A stretch of 64,000 nt of DNA from JAVVRP01 sp036654655 (GTDB taxonomy: Bacteria > Bacillota > Clostridia > Christensenellales > UBA1242): positions 124,001 through 188,000 of the forward strand of contig JAVVRP010000001.1 in the NCBI GenBank assembly GCA_036654655.1, read 5' to 3'. Below the pieces are notes generated by a model that did not search any database, had not been told where the DNA came from, and worked only from the letters and a program-made list of their open reading frames with translations. Made by a program: the position numbers and the translations under genes. Of this stretch, positions 18,446-27,356 are shown piece by piece (position 1 is the first letter of the stretch; the number at the start of each line of letters is the position of its first letter).

Positions 18446-20731
18446 ATGAAAAATAAATTTGGAAAGATTTTACTTTGGAGTGCAACAATAATCTTTTTTG
18501 CAAGTATTGTATTTGTTTTAGCAGGAGCAATTTCTTACTTTACTGGTGAACGAACAAAGTTTGAAATTGAAAAAATAACTCATCAAAATATTTCAATAGA
18601 TTTTTTTGATAATAAAGATAACATAATAAGACAAACAAATAGATTTTGCTCAAACTATGTAAAATTGGGAGCATTGCCAGCACATGTTCCTGCCAGTTTT
18701 GTTAGCATTGAAGATAAAGATTTTTACAAGCACAAAGGAATAAATGTTAAAAGAATGATTTCTGCAAGTTTTACAAACATAAAAAATAGGCGTATTGTTC
18801 AAGGCGCGTCTACAATAAGCCAACAATTAATAAAAAACACACATTTAACAACACAAAAAACTTTTAGAAGAAAAGTTAACGAAATTGAACTTGCCATTTC
18901 ACTTGAAAAGCAATTAACAAAAAATCAAATTTTAGAAAAATATTTAAACTTAATTTATTTTGGTGATGGATGTTATGGAATTGAAAACGCAAGCCAACAT
19001 TTTTTTAACAAATCTGCAAAATATTTAACAATTTCAGAGGGTGCTTTGCTTGCAGGAATTATAAAATCCCCTGCTAATTTTAGCCCATACAGACATATGG
19101 AAGCGTCTAAAACACGCCGAAATATTGTTTTGCAAGAAATGCTTAATGACAAAAAAATATCACAAAAAGAATTTGACCAAGAATCGTGTTTACCAATAAT
19201 ATTGACACCACAAAATAATAAAAACAGCACTTTAAACTGTTATTTAGAATGCGCACTTGATCAAGCAACAAAAATTTTAAACACAACCGCTAAACAACTT
19301 GCAATTGGTGATTATCGAATTTACACAAATTTTAATAAAGATAAACAAGACTTACTTGAAAAATCTTTTAATTATCATGACCCAAATTGCGATTACAGTG
19401 CAATATCAATTAATTCAAAAACGGGAGTGGTTGAAGGCTATGTTGCAAAAGGTAATTTAAAAGTTAGCGAGTGCCCACGTCAGCCTGGCTCGGCAATAAA
19501 ACCACTTTTGGTTTACGCACCCGCCATTGAAGAAGGAATAATTTCTCCAATAACACAAGTTTTGGACGAAAAAATTTATATTTCAAATTACAGCCCAAAC
19601 AATGTGTCAGGAAATTTTGAAGGATATGTTAGTGTTGAAAAAGCAGTTGCAAAATCATTAAATGTCCCCGCAGTCAAAATTATGGGATATCTCGGAATCC
19701 CAAAATCAAAAATATATGGAGAAAAACTAGGAATTAAATTTAACAAAAATGACACAGGTTATGCTCTTGCCCTTGGAGGCATGACCGAGGGCACAACTAT
19801 TGGATCTCTTACTGGTGCATACACTCCATTTGCAAATCAAACAGGTTATTACACAAAGCCAAGTTTTTTAAAATATATTGCAAATTCTAATGGCGAAATT
19901 ATTTGGAAAAACAATGATACCAAAACAAAAGTTTTTGAAAATGACACAACTTATTTAACCACCAATATGCTTTGTTCTGCCGTTAAAAATGGCATCAGTA
20001 AATCACTCTTTTCAAAAAAATATCAGGTTGCCGCAAAAAGTGGAACAGTTGGTAAAACTTATGAAAAAAACAACAAAGATGCATGGTCTGTTGCTTACAC
20101 AACGGCCGACCTTGTTGGAGTTTGGTTAGGCAATTTGGATGGAAAAAACATTGAATATAACGGAGGAAACATGCCTTCAAAAATTTCTAAAACCTATTTT
20201 GACAGTTTGTATTTAAATGAATCTCCTGTTAATTTTACAATGCCAAACAGCGTTGTACCAGTTGAAATTGATTCTTTGGAATTAGAACAAAATCATAAAG
20301 TTTGCAAGGCAAATGAATTTACACCAGAAAAATACAGACAAACTGCACTGTTTTCAAAAAGATTTTTGCCTCATTCAACTTCTTCAAACTTTATTTGGTT
20401 ATCCGCCCCAACGTTGGATGGCCATGTGGAAAACGACAACGCAGTATTAACTTTTAACACAGAATCACATTTGGAATATGAAATTTACAAAATTGAAAAT
20501 AATCAAACAACACTTTTAAAGCAAATAAGAAGTTTGGATGGCAAACAAACTATTTTCACACCATTAAAACAAAACGTAAGAACAAAATTTTATGTTATTT
20601 CAATTGCAACAAATTATGCCACCAAGCAACAAATAAAAAGCGAAATAAGCAACAAAATTGAACTTGTAAGATTTAATAATTACACATCTTTTTCCACTGA
20701 CAAAAATGAAAGAAGAAAACTATGGATTTAA
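18446..20731 (+). CDS. Class A penicillin-binding protein (PBP1-type)
   Basis: Bifunctional peptidoglycan polymerase and cross-linker. A transmembrane helix near residues 10-32 anchors it. The glycosyltransferase 51 domain shows SIEDKDFYKHKG, GASTISQQLIKN and KYLNLIYFGDGCYGIE. The transpeptidase domain shows the serine motif QPGSAIKP, SLN and KSGT. The last ~110 residues look like a fibronectin III-type tail. At 761 residues it is a normal class A PBP. No strong ribosome binding site is visible. It lies alone on the + strand between miaB and recA, ending 8 bp from the convergent recA. Confidence 0.93.
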   Translation: MKNKFGKILLWSATIIFFASIVFVLAGAISYFTGERTKFEIEKITHQNISIDFFDNKDNIIRQTNRFCSNYVKLGALPAHVPASFVSIEDKDFYKHKGINVKRMISASFTNIKNRRIVQGASTISQQLIKNTHLTTQKTFRRKVNEIELAISLEKQLTKNQILEKYLNLIYFGDGCYGIENASQHFFNKSAKYLTISEGALLAGIIKSPANFSPYRHMEASKTRRNIVLQEMLNDKKISQKEFDQESCLPIILTPQNNKNSTLNCYLECALDQATKILNTTAKQLAIGDYRIYTNFNKDKQDLLEKSFNYHDPNCDYSAISINSKTGVVEGYVAKGNLKVSECPRQPGSAIKPLLVYAPAIEEGIISPITQVLDEKIYISNYSPNNVSGNFEGYVSVEKAVAKSLNVPAVKIMGYLGIPKSKIYGEKLGIKFNKNDTGYALALGGMTEGTTIGSLTGAYTPFANQTGYYTKPSFLKYIANSNGEIIWKNNDTKTKVFENDTTYLTTNMLCSAVKNGISKSLFSKKYQVAAKSGTVGKTYEKNNKDAWSVAYTTADLVGVWLGNLDGKNIEYNGGNMPSKISKTYFDSLYLNESPVNFTMPNSVVPVEIDSLELEQNHKVCKANEFTPEKYRQTALFSKRFLPHSTSSNFIWLSAPTLDGHVENDNAVLTFNTESHLEYEIYKIENNQTTLLKQIRSLDGKQTIFTPLKQNVRTKFYVISIATNYATKQQIKSEISNKIELVRFNNYTSFSTDKNERRKLWI

Positions 20732-20739
20732 AACATCAA

Positions 20740-21759
20740 TTAGTCTTCTGCTGGTTCATCTTCCATATCAATTTGCTTTTCTTTCATAAGTTTGCGAATT
20801 TGAGTTTCAAGTTCAGCATAAACTTTTGCATTGTTTTGAATATATGCTTTTGCATTTTCTTTGCCTTGCCCTATTTTTTCACCTTTATAGGCAAACCAAC
20901 TTCCTGCTTTTTGAACCAAATCAAACAGCAATGCAAGATCTAAAACAGAACCAGATTTTGAAATACCTTCTCCATAAATTATGTCAAACTCTGCAATTTT
21001 AAAAGGTGGTGCAAGTTTGTTTTTTACAACTTTAATTTTTGTACGATTTCCAATTATATTTGTGCCATCCTTAATTGTGTCAACTTTTCTAACATCTAAC
21101 CTTATGCTTGCATAAAATTTAAGGGCTTTTCCACCTGTTGTGGTTTCGGGAGAGCCAAACATAACGCCAATTTTTTCTCTAAGTTGATTAATAAAAATTA
21201 CACATGTTTTACTTTTACTTGTTATTGCTGTAAGTTTTCTGAGCGCTTGGCTCATAAGCCTTGCTTGAAGCCCAACGTGATTTCCACCCATATCTCCTTC
21301 GATTTCAGCCTTTGGTGTAAGCGCTGCAACAGAGTCCACAACAACAACATCAACAGAACTTGTTCGCACCAATGCTTCACAAATGTCCAATGCCTGCTCT
21401 CCGTTATCTGGTTGAGAAACATACAAGTCTTCAACGTTAACCCCCAATCTTTTGGCATACGAAGGGTCCAGCGCGTGTTCTGCATCAATAAAAGCAACCG
21501 TTCCACCTAATTTTTGTGCTTCCGCTAAAATGTGCAACGCACAAGTTGTTTTTCCAGAAGATTCTGGTCCATAAATTTCAATTATTCTTCCGCGCGGAAT
21601 TCCACCAATTCCAAGTGCCATATCAAGTGCTAAACAACCTGATGGAATAACATCAATCATCTGCGCTGGCTGATCTCCCAGCCTCATAATTGAACCCTTG
21701 CCAAACTGTTTTTCAATATTTAAAATTGCTTGGTCTAATAGTTTTTTCTTTTCTTCCAT
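20740..21759 (-). CDS. recA: Recombinase RecA
   Basis: ATP-dependent strand exchange protein and coprotease for LexA. Walker A is GPESSGKTT, Walker B region VDVVVVDSVAAL, and loop L2 contains NQLREKIGVMFGSPETT. At 339 residues it is full length with an acidic tail (DEPAED). A near-consensus LexA box lies upstream (21838-21849). GGGAGAA precedes the ATG. It follows ftsK-rimO-pgsA but is separated from pgsA by a terminator and its own promoter. The usual neighbour cinA is absent. Confidence 0.98.
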   Translation of the reverse strand: MEEKKKLLDQAILNIEKQFGKGSIMRLGDQPAQMIDVIPSGCLALDMALGIGGIPRGRIIEIYGPESSGKTTCALHILAEAQKLGGTVAFIDAEHALDPSYAKRLGVNVEDLYVSQPDNGEQALDICEALVRTSSVDVVVVDSVAALTPKAEIEGDMGGNHVGLQARLMSQALRKLTAITSKSKTCVIFINQLREKIGVMFGSPETTTGGKALKFYASIRLDVRKVDTIKDGTNIIGNRTKIKVVKNKLAPPFKIAEFDIIYGEGISKSGSVLDLALLFDLVQKAGSWFAYKGEKIGQGKENAKAYIQNNAKVYAELETQIRKLMKEKQIDMEDEPAED

Positions 21760-21779
21760 AAGTTCTCCCTAATGCAATT

Positions 21780-21807
21780 ATTATACATTATAATAAATAA
21801 AAAACAA
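21780..21807 (-). promoter_or_regulatory. Probable recA promoter
   Basis: Minus strand TTGTTT (21802-21807), a 16-nt spacer and TATAAT (21780-21785), about 20 nt before the recA ATG. The -35 box overlaps the upstream terminator. Confidence 0.5.
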
Positions 21808-21826
21808 AGCAATTTTGCCTTGTTTT
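21801..21826 (-). terminator. Terminator of the ftsK-rimO-pgsA unit
   Basis: Minus strand arms AAAACAAGGCAA and TTGCTTTGTTTT form a 12-bp stem with one G-U pair, then T-rich sequence. It separates pgsA from recA. Confidence 0.7.
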
Positions 21827-21837
21827 TAAAAATATTT

Positions 21838-21849
21838 GAACATTTGTTT
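21838..21849 (-). promoter_or_regulatory. LexA-type box upstream of recA
   Basis: GAACATTTGTTT on the + strand fits GAAC-N4-GTTY. It lies about 30 bp upstream of the proposed -35 box, farther than at lexA, so regulation is probable rather than certain. Confidence 0.55.
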
Positions 21850-21858
21850 GACTTAATT

Positions 21859-22431
21859 TTATTTAAATACAGATTTATTTTTTACAATGTAATTTATAGC
21901 AGAAATTACGGTTAAAATGGTTGCAATTCCAATTGCCACCCAATTAAAAATTTTGAAAACATTCATTAAATCACCTGTGAAACCAACTTGATTTGCATGT
22001 GCCAAAACAATCAACGAGCATAATGCGATATCGGTTACAAATGTTTTAATTTTTCCCCACTTATCTGCTGCCATAATAACATTTTTTGACGATGCAATCT
22101 GGCGAAATGCGCTTATAATTAACTCTCTTCCAATAATAATTATTCCAATAATAACTCCATATGGCGAGGGAACTGTTCCATCACATATTAGCAAAAGCAA
22201 TCCAGCAAGAACCAAAACTTTGTCCGCAATTGGATCCAAAAATTTTCCTATTGTTGTAACCTGATTGTTTTTTCTTGCAAGATATCCATCCAGAAAGTCA
22301 GTTGCAGAGGCAATAATAAATAAAACGAGTGCAATTATTTTTCCAAAAGGGATAAAATTTGCTAAGTAAAAAAATACTATTATTGGAATCATGAAAATAC
22401 GAACTAATGTTATTTTGTTTGGTGTGTTCAT
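21859..22431 (-). CDS. pgsA: CDP-diacylglycerol-glycerol-3-phosphate 3-phosphatidyltransferase
   Basis: Integral membrane enzyme making phosphatidylglycerol phosphate, the first committed step of acidic phospholipid synthesis. The CDP-alcohol phosphotransferase motif is complete: ATDFLDGYLARKNN followed by GKFLDPIADK (DG-x2-AR-x8-G-x3-D-x3-D). Several hydrophobic helices fill the 190 residues. It overlaps the end of rimO by 4 nt. Order ftsK-rimO-pgsA-recA is common in Firmicutes. Confidence 0.95.
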   Translation of the reverse strand: MNTPNKITLVRIFMIPIIVFFYLANFIPFGKIIALVLFIIASATDFLDGYLARKNNQVTTIGKFLDPIADKVLVLAGLLLLICDGTVPSPYGVIIGIIIIGRELIISAFRQIASSKNVIMAADKWGKIKTFVTDIALCSLIVLAHANQVGFTGDLMNVFKIFNWVAIGIATILTVISAINYIVKNKSVFK

Positions 22432-23747
22432 TGTTTTACTCCTTTAAAAATATTATTTGAAAAATCGGTAATTAAAACGTTAACAAATTCGCCAATTGCC
22501 AACCCTTCACCACTTATTATAGCATTAAAATCTACATTTGGCGAATTATTTTGTCCTCTTGCATAAAAATTATTTTTATCTGCTTTTTTATCAATAATCA
22601 TTCTACAAACTTGTCCAACTTTTTCTTTATTTAGTTTATAAGCAATTTTTTCCTGAATTTTTTGAATTTTTTTAAGCCTTAATTGCTTAATAAAATTTGG
22701 AATTTGGTGTTTCATATATTTTGCTTTGGTAAAATCTTCTTTGCTATATGAAAAAAAACCTACGTTTTCCAATTTGTTTTCTTCCAAAAATTTACAAAGT
22801 TTTACAAACTGTTTGTGCGTTTCTCCCGGTAATCCTATTATAAATGTTGAACGTATTGCAATTTCTGAATCAATTTCTCTGATTTTTTTAATTAGATTTC
22901 TGGTCTGCTCTTCATCAATATGTCTGTTCATGCTTTTTAATATTTTGTTATCAATGTGTTGCAACGGAATATCAATATATTTGCAAACCTTTGAATTTGT
23001 TGAAATTAATTTTAAAAGTTCGTCTGAAACAAGTTCGGGATAGCAATAATGCAATCTTATCCATTGAACACCTTTTATTTTTGTTAACTGCAAAATTAAA
23101 TTACAAAGCGAATATTTTCCATACAAATCTATGCCGTAACTGGTAACATCTTGGGCAACAATAATAAGTTCTTTAACACCGCCTTTAACAAGTTCTGTGG
23201 CTTCTGTAATAATTTCCTGCATTGGAATTGACCTAAATCTACCCCTAATTCTTGGAATTGTGCAATATGCACAACCATTATCACAACCCTCTGATATTTT
23301 TAAAAAGGCAAAGTGCTTTTGATTTGTTAAAAAACGTTTATAACTTTCAACTGCAAATTTTGAAGGTGAAATTTTGTATAATTCTTCAATAATTTGAGTG
23401 ATATAACAATTGTTTTTAAAATTAACAAAAGCGTCAACTTCTGGCAAACTTTTTTGCAATTCTTCTAAATTACGAACTGGCAAACAACCACACACAATAA
23501 CTTTTTCGCACATGCCTATTTTTTTTTGATTTAATGCAAGTAAAATATTGGCAATTGCTTCTTCTCGTGCTGGAAGAATAAACGCGCAAGTATTAACAAT
23601 AATTATATTTGAACTTTCAATATTACTAACAATTTTAAAGCCGTATTCATTAAGAGAAGCAAGCATATGTTCAAGGTCAACATGATTTTTATCGCAACCC
23701 AAACTTATTGCAGAAATTGTTTTTTGTTTAAGTTCTTCTTTTGTCAT
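22428..23747 (-). CDS. rimO: Ribosomal protein S12 methylthiotransferase RimO
   Basis: Radical SAM enzyme adding a methylthio group to an aspartate of S12. UPF0004 cysteines are seen in LGCDKNHVD, NTCAFILPA and CGCLPVR. The radical SAM motif is EGCDNGCAYCTIPRIRGRFRS. The C-terminal TRAM domain is present (from about GQVCRMIIDKK to the end), in contrast to the MiaB of this window. At 439 residues it has usual length. It overlaps pgsA by 4 nt. Confidence 0.95.
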   Translation of the reverse strand: MTKEELKQKTISAISLGCDKNHVDLEHMLASLNEYGFKIVSNIESSNIIIVNTCAFILPAREEAIANILLALNQKKIGMCEKVIVCGCLPVRNLEELQKSLPEVDAFVNFKNNCYITQIIEELYKISPSKFAVESYKRFLTNQKHFAFLKISEGCDNGCAYCTIPRIRGRFRSIPMQEIITEATELVKGGVKELIIVAQDVTSYGIDLYGKYSLCNLILQLTKIKGVQWIRLHYCYPELVSDELLKLISTNSKVCKYIDIPLQHIDNKILKSMNRHIDEEQTRNLIKKIREIDSEIAIRSTFIIGLPGETHKQFVKLCKFLEENKLENVGFFSYSKEDFTKAKYMKHQIPNFIKQLRLKKIQKIQEKIAYKLNKEKVGQVCRMIIDKKADKNNFYARGQNNSPNVDFNAIISGEGLAIGEFVNVLITDFSNNIFKGVKQ

Positions 23748-23767
23748 TATTTCTCCATAATTAATTT

Positions 23768-26404
23768 TTAATTTGTGTTGCCATAAAGATTTTCAAATTG
23801 TTCCATTGTGATAATAACTTCACGTTGTTTGGATGCATCTTGTCCCGACAAATAACCCGCTGCCTCCATTTGGTCAAGCAATCTTGCCGCACGCGGAAAG
23901 CCTAACATAAGTTTTCGCTGAATAAAAGTAACGGCGGTCTGCCCAGTTTCAACAACAACTCTGAGCGCGGAAATGAACATTGGATCAGAACTAACCTCAT
24001 TGCTTTCACTGCCAATATTATTATCTTTTTGATTAGGATTCATTATTGCTCTTTCTATTTGTTCATCAAACACACATTTATTATTTGCCTTTATGTAATT
24101 TACAACCATATTAATTTCTTCCGAAGAAACAAAACATCCCTGAATTCTTTTTGGTTCAGAAGAACCATTTGGAGAATATAACATGTCTCCACGTCCAAGA
24201 AGTTTTTCTGCACCGCCTTCGCCTAAAACAGTTTTTGAGTCGGGCTGTGTTTTAAGCGAAAATGCAATTCTTGACGGCAAATTTGCTTTAATTGTTCCTG
24301 TGATAACATCAACACTTGGCCTTTGTGTTGCAAAAATTAAATGAATTCCACATGCACGTGCTTTTTGAGATAATCTTGCAATTTTTTCTTCCAATTCTTT
24401 TTTTGCACACATCAGAAGTTCGTTTAATTCATCAATTATAATTACAATATATGGCATTTTGGCAACTTGATTTGATATAACAGGCTGGCTGGAATTGTAA
24501 TCGTCAATATTTAAACACATTGTGCTTTCAAAAATTCTGAATCGTTTATCCATTTCGCTCACCGCCCAAGATAAAGCATTAATTGCCTTTTCTGCATCAG
24601 TTATAACTTTTGGAATTAATAAATGAGGCAAACCATTAAAGGCATTAAATTCCACAAATTTTGGGTCGATTAAAATTAAACGAACTTCCTCGGGGGATGC
24701 TTTAAAAATAAAACTTAAAATAATTGAATTTAAGCAAACACTTTTTCCAGAATTTGTTGTTCCCGCAACCAAAAGATGAGTTAGTTTTGGCAGAGTTGTA
24801 ATTTTTATTGCACCTGATATATCCTTTCCAAGTGCCATTGTGAGCGGAGATCTGCTTTGCAAAAATTCACGAGAAGTTAAAATTTCTTTAATGCTAACAG
24901 TTGCAACTTTTTCATTTGGAACTTCCACTCCAACTGCACTTCTGCCAGGAATTGGCGCTTCTATTCTTATATTTCCATTTGATGCAAGTGAAAGTGCAAT
25001 ATCGTCTGCATGGCTTAAAACTCGTTTAACAGCAATCCCCGGAGGCATTTCCAGTTCGTATCGCGTGATTGCTGGCCCAACAACAACTCCAATAACCTTT
25101 GCTGGTATTCCAAACGTTGCAAGTGAATTTTCAAGTTGTGCACGTTTTTCAACAACGTTTTCATTTAATGATGAAATATCAATAGATTGTGTTGTAAGCA
25201 AGTCTAGTGGAGGTGGGTTATAAATTATTGGCTCATATTCATTTACGTTTGTTAATTCAACAGGTGCATACATGGTTTCCCTTGAAGAAAAATTTAAAAT
25301 ATTAAGTAGTTTTTTTTCGGGCAAATCATTCTGCAAAGAATCTTCTGTAAATTTTGGCAATTCTTTATTTATAACTTTTGTTTTTTCTTCCACCATTATA
25401 TCTTTTAATAAGTTTTTTGTGTAGTCATCCTCGTCGGTTATTGCTGAAAGGGGCTTTTTAATTGGCTGAATATTTGAAATATTATTAATACTTTGTGTTT
25501 GAGGTTGAATAATTTGAGATTGTGTTTGTTTTAACTGATTAAAGGTATTGTTGATTTCTTCATTAGAAATAATTGGTTTAAATGGCTCTGTATCTGTTTT
25601 TTGAACTTTCGCATTGCCAAAAATAGTGCTCGATAGCGTGGATTGAGGGGTAAGAATATATTCACGCTTTGACATTGGCTTTTTATCTTCTGACAACAAA
25701 ATTGGTTTTGGCGCCGAAGATGCAATTATTCCTAGTTTTCGTTTTGCTTCCAAATCCTTGGGCTGAGATTCAAGATATCCATCTAATGTGACATTAATTT
25801 TTTCATGATTATTTTCATTTTGTTTGGTTTCAATAATTTTAGGCATTTGAAATTCTGTTTTAAACTTTGATTCATCCTTGCGTTTTATCCCAAAATTTGG
25901 ATTCTTTTTTATATTATAAAAGTAATCTGCCATAAGGGCGCCAAATATTATTGTTGTTAAAGAAAAAATTATGTAAGCCGCTGTTAAATTTAAAACATAT
26001 TTAACTGTTCCTGCAACAAAGCCAACAATAACACCACCAGCAGTAAGTTTTTGGGTGTAATTTTGTGTTAAAAACTGAGTATAAGAAAGAGCGTCCGATT
26101 TAACAACAATTAGTTGAATTATGCATAATAAAGATAAAACTGTTAAGGAAAAAAATACCACGTATTTTGCACTTATAATGTATTTTTTATTATTTATTAA
26201 GGCAATTCCAACAATAAACGCTGTTATCCAAAAAGGATAAGAAAAAAGCCCCAACGTTCCAAGCAAAAAACTTGTCCAAAAATTAATAAGATTTGTAAAC
26301 AGCCCCACAAAAACAATTGAGCAAAGTACAAGAATAAAAATTCCCATCTTTTTGCGGTTTGATGAGGGTTCATATTCATTAGAGTTAAATTTTAAAATTG
26401 CCAC
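23768..26404 (-). CDS. ftsK: DNA translocase FtsK/SpoIIIE
   Basis: Septum-located DNA pump for chromosome segregation. The N-terminal ~170 residues hold about four membrane segments. A long variable linker (~180-430), rich in Q, N and K, follows. The motor domain has Walker A LVAGTTNSGKSVCLNS, Walker B region IVIIIDELNELLM and IFATQRPSVDVITG. The C-terminal winged-helix gamma domain spans about 805-878 (MLGFPRAARLLDQMEAAG). At 878 residues it is a standard length. FtsK and SpoIIIE roles cannot be separated from sequence alone. Confidence 0.95.
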   Translation of the reverse strand: MAILKFNSNEYEPSSNRKKMGIFILVLCSIVFVGLFTNLINFWTSFLLGTLGLFSYPFWITAFIVGIALINNKKYIISAKYVVFFSLTVLSLLCIIQLIVVKSDALSYTQFLTQNYTQKLTAGGVIVGFVAGTVKYVLNLTAAYIIFSLTTIIFGALMADYFYNIKKNPNFGIKRKDESKFKTEFQMPKIIETKQNENNHEKINVTLDGYLESQPKDLEAKRKLGIIASSAPKPILLSEDKKPMSKREYILTPQSTLSSTIFGNAKVQKTDTEPFKPIISNEEINNTFNQLKQTQSQIIQPQTQSINNISNIQPIKKPLSAITDEDDYTKNLLKDIMVEEKTKVINKELPKFTEDSLQNDLPEKKLLNILNFSSRETMYAPVELTNVNEYEPIIYNPPPLDLLTTQSIDISSLNENVVEKRAQLENSLATFGIPAKVIGVVVGPAITRYELEMPPGIAVKRVLSHADDIALSLASNGNIRIEAPIPGRSAVGVEVPNEKVATVSIKEILTSREFLQSRSPLTMALGKDISGAIKITTLPKLTHLLVAGTTNSGKSVCLNSIILSFIFKASPEEVRLILIDPKFVEFNAFNGLPHLLIPKVITDAEKAINALSWAVSEMDKRFRIFESTMCLNIDDYNSSQPVISNQVAKMPYIVIIIDELNELLMCAKKELEEKIARLSQKARACGIHLIFATQRPSVDVITGTIKANLPSRIAFSLKTQPDSKTVLGEGGAEKLLGRGDMLYSPNGSSEPKRIQGCFVSSEEINMVVNYIKANNKCVFDEQIERAIMNPNQKDNNIGSESNEVSSDPMFISALRVVVETGQTAVTFIQRKLMLGFPRAARLLDQMEAAGYLSGQDASKQREVIITMEQFENLYGNTN

Positions 26405-26465
26405 TTAATTTTTTTTGCCTTTTTTTGTTTGCTACATTTTGAATATAGCCTTATCTTGCAAAATT

Positions 26466-26495
26466 ATTATAGCCTATTTGGCATTTTTTTTGCAA
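26466..26495 (-). promoter_or_regulatory. Promoter of the ftsK-rimO-pgsA unit
   Basis: Minus strand TTGCAA (26490-26495), an 18-nt spacer and TATAAT (26466-26471), about 60 nt before ftsK. Confidence 0.6.
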
Positions 26496-26538
26496 GTAAA
26501 TTACCATATTTTTATTTTTTTAAAATAATACAAAAAAT

Positions 26539-26576
26539 AACGTAATTTTTTTTTATTACAATAACTTAATTACGTT
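26539..26576 (-). terminator. Terminator overlapping the end of ylxY
   Basis: Minus strand arms AACGTAATT and AATTACGTT (9 bp) are followed by ATTTTTTG. The first arm contains the end of the ylxY coding sequence. Confidence 0.6.
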
Positions 26577-27275
26577 TGAAACAGTTGTAACAGTTAATTT
26601 TTTTGTATTTAGCGTTGATATTATATCTGCTAATGCATCCATTGTATGTTTTGTTGGATGCATTAAAATTAAATCCCCACCAACAATTTTTTTTGTTGCA
26701 CGCAAAAAAACTAACTCTTGGCTTTTATCTCGCCAGTCAATTGTGTCATGCGTCCACATAATTGTTTGATAACCTAATTTTGATGCCGTTTCTAGTGTTA
26801 AATTATTAAAATCGCCACTTGGCGGTGCAAATAAATTCATTTCAACATTAACAAGTTTTTTTACAAGTTCATGAGTTGTAAAAATTTCATATTTATTACG
26901 TTCAGCAGTTAAAGAACTATGATTTTTGTGCAAATAACCGTGATTGCCAATTTCATGACCTTTTTCATAAATTTTTGTCAAATATTCTGCATTTTGTGAT
27001 ACCCATGTTCCGCCAACAAAAAATGTTGTTTTAACTTTGTTAGCATCCAAAATATTTAAAATTCTATCCAAATACTCTGTTCCCCAGTACACGTTAAACA
27101 TTAAACTAACTTTATTTTCGTTTTTGTTGCCATAATAAATTGCTTTTGGTTCGTTATTTGCAAAAACACCCATAACGTCACCCGCATACGTGATAGCAAA
27201 AACAAAAAATAACACACATGCAATTATAATATTGCAAAAAACTGCTCTAAATGAAAATAATGATTTTTTTCCCAT
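26556..27275 (-). CDS. ylxY: Polysaccharide deacetylase-like protein (YlxY type)
   Basis: NodB-fold protein with an N-terminal membrane anchor or signal (residues ~11-31). Zinc-ligand motif NHGYLH is present (His112, His116), as are APPSG and LMHPT. The first catalytic motif, usually TFDDG or TFDxSWG, reads MFNVYWG, with Asn61 where the catalytic Asp is expected, and the Arg of RPPxG is Ala. In Bacillus, ylxY follows pnp, as here, and I recall it also departs from the active-site consensus. So a non-enzymatic or altered role is likely. No Shine-Dalgarno is visible before the start. Confidence 0.8.
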   Translation of the reverse strand: MGKKSLFSFRAVFCNIIIACVLFFVFAITYAGDVMGVFANNEPKAIYYGNKNENKVSLMFNVYWGTEYLDRILNILDANKVKTTFFVGGTWVSQNAEYLTKIYEKGHEIGNHGYLHKNHSSLTAERNKYEIFTTHELVKKLVNVEMNLFAPPSGDFNNLTLETASKLGYQTIMWTHDTIDWRDKSQELVFLRATKKIVGGDLILMHPTKHTMDALADIISTLNTKKLTVTTVSNVIKLL

Positions 27276-27314
27276 ATTTTATAATATGAAAACAAAAAAT
27301 ATTTATTCTTTTAC

Positions 27315-27350
27315 AAAAAAAACAAGACCTTTCGGGCTTGCTTTTTTTTA
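27315..27350 (-). terminator. Terminator of pnp
   Basis: Minus strand A-run, CAAGCCC, GAAA loop, GGTCTTG and a run of eight T. One C/T mismatch lies in the stem. Confidence 0.8.
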
Positions 27351-27356
27351 ACTTAA

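Noticed and set aside
27276..27300. Sporulation-type promoter (CATATTATA) before ylxY
   Set aside because: A -35 element at correct spacing is missing and no sporulation genes are in the window; such short AT-rich matches are expected by chance.
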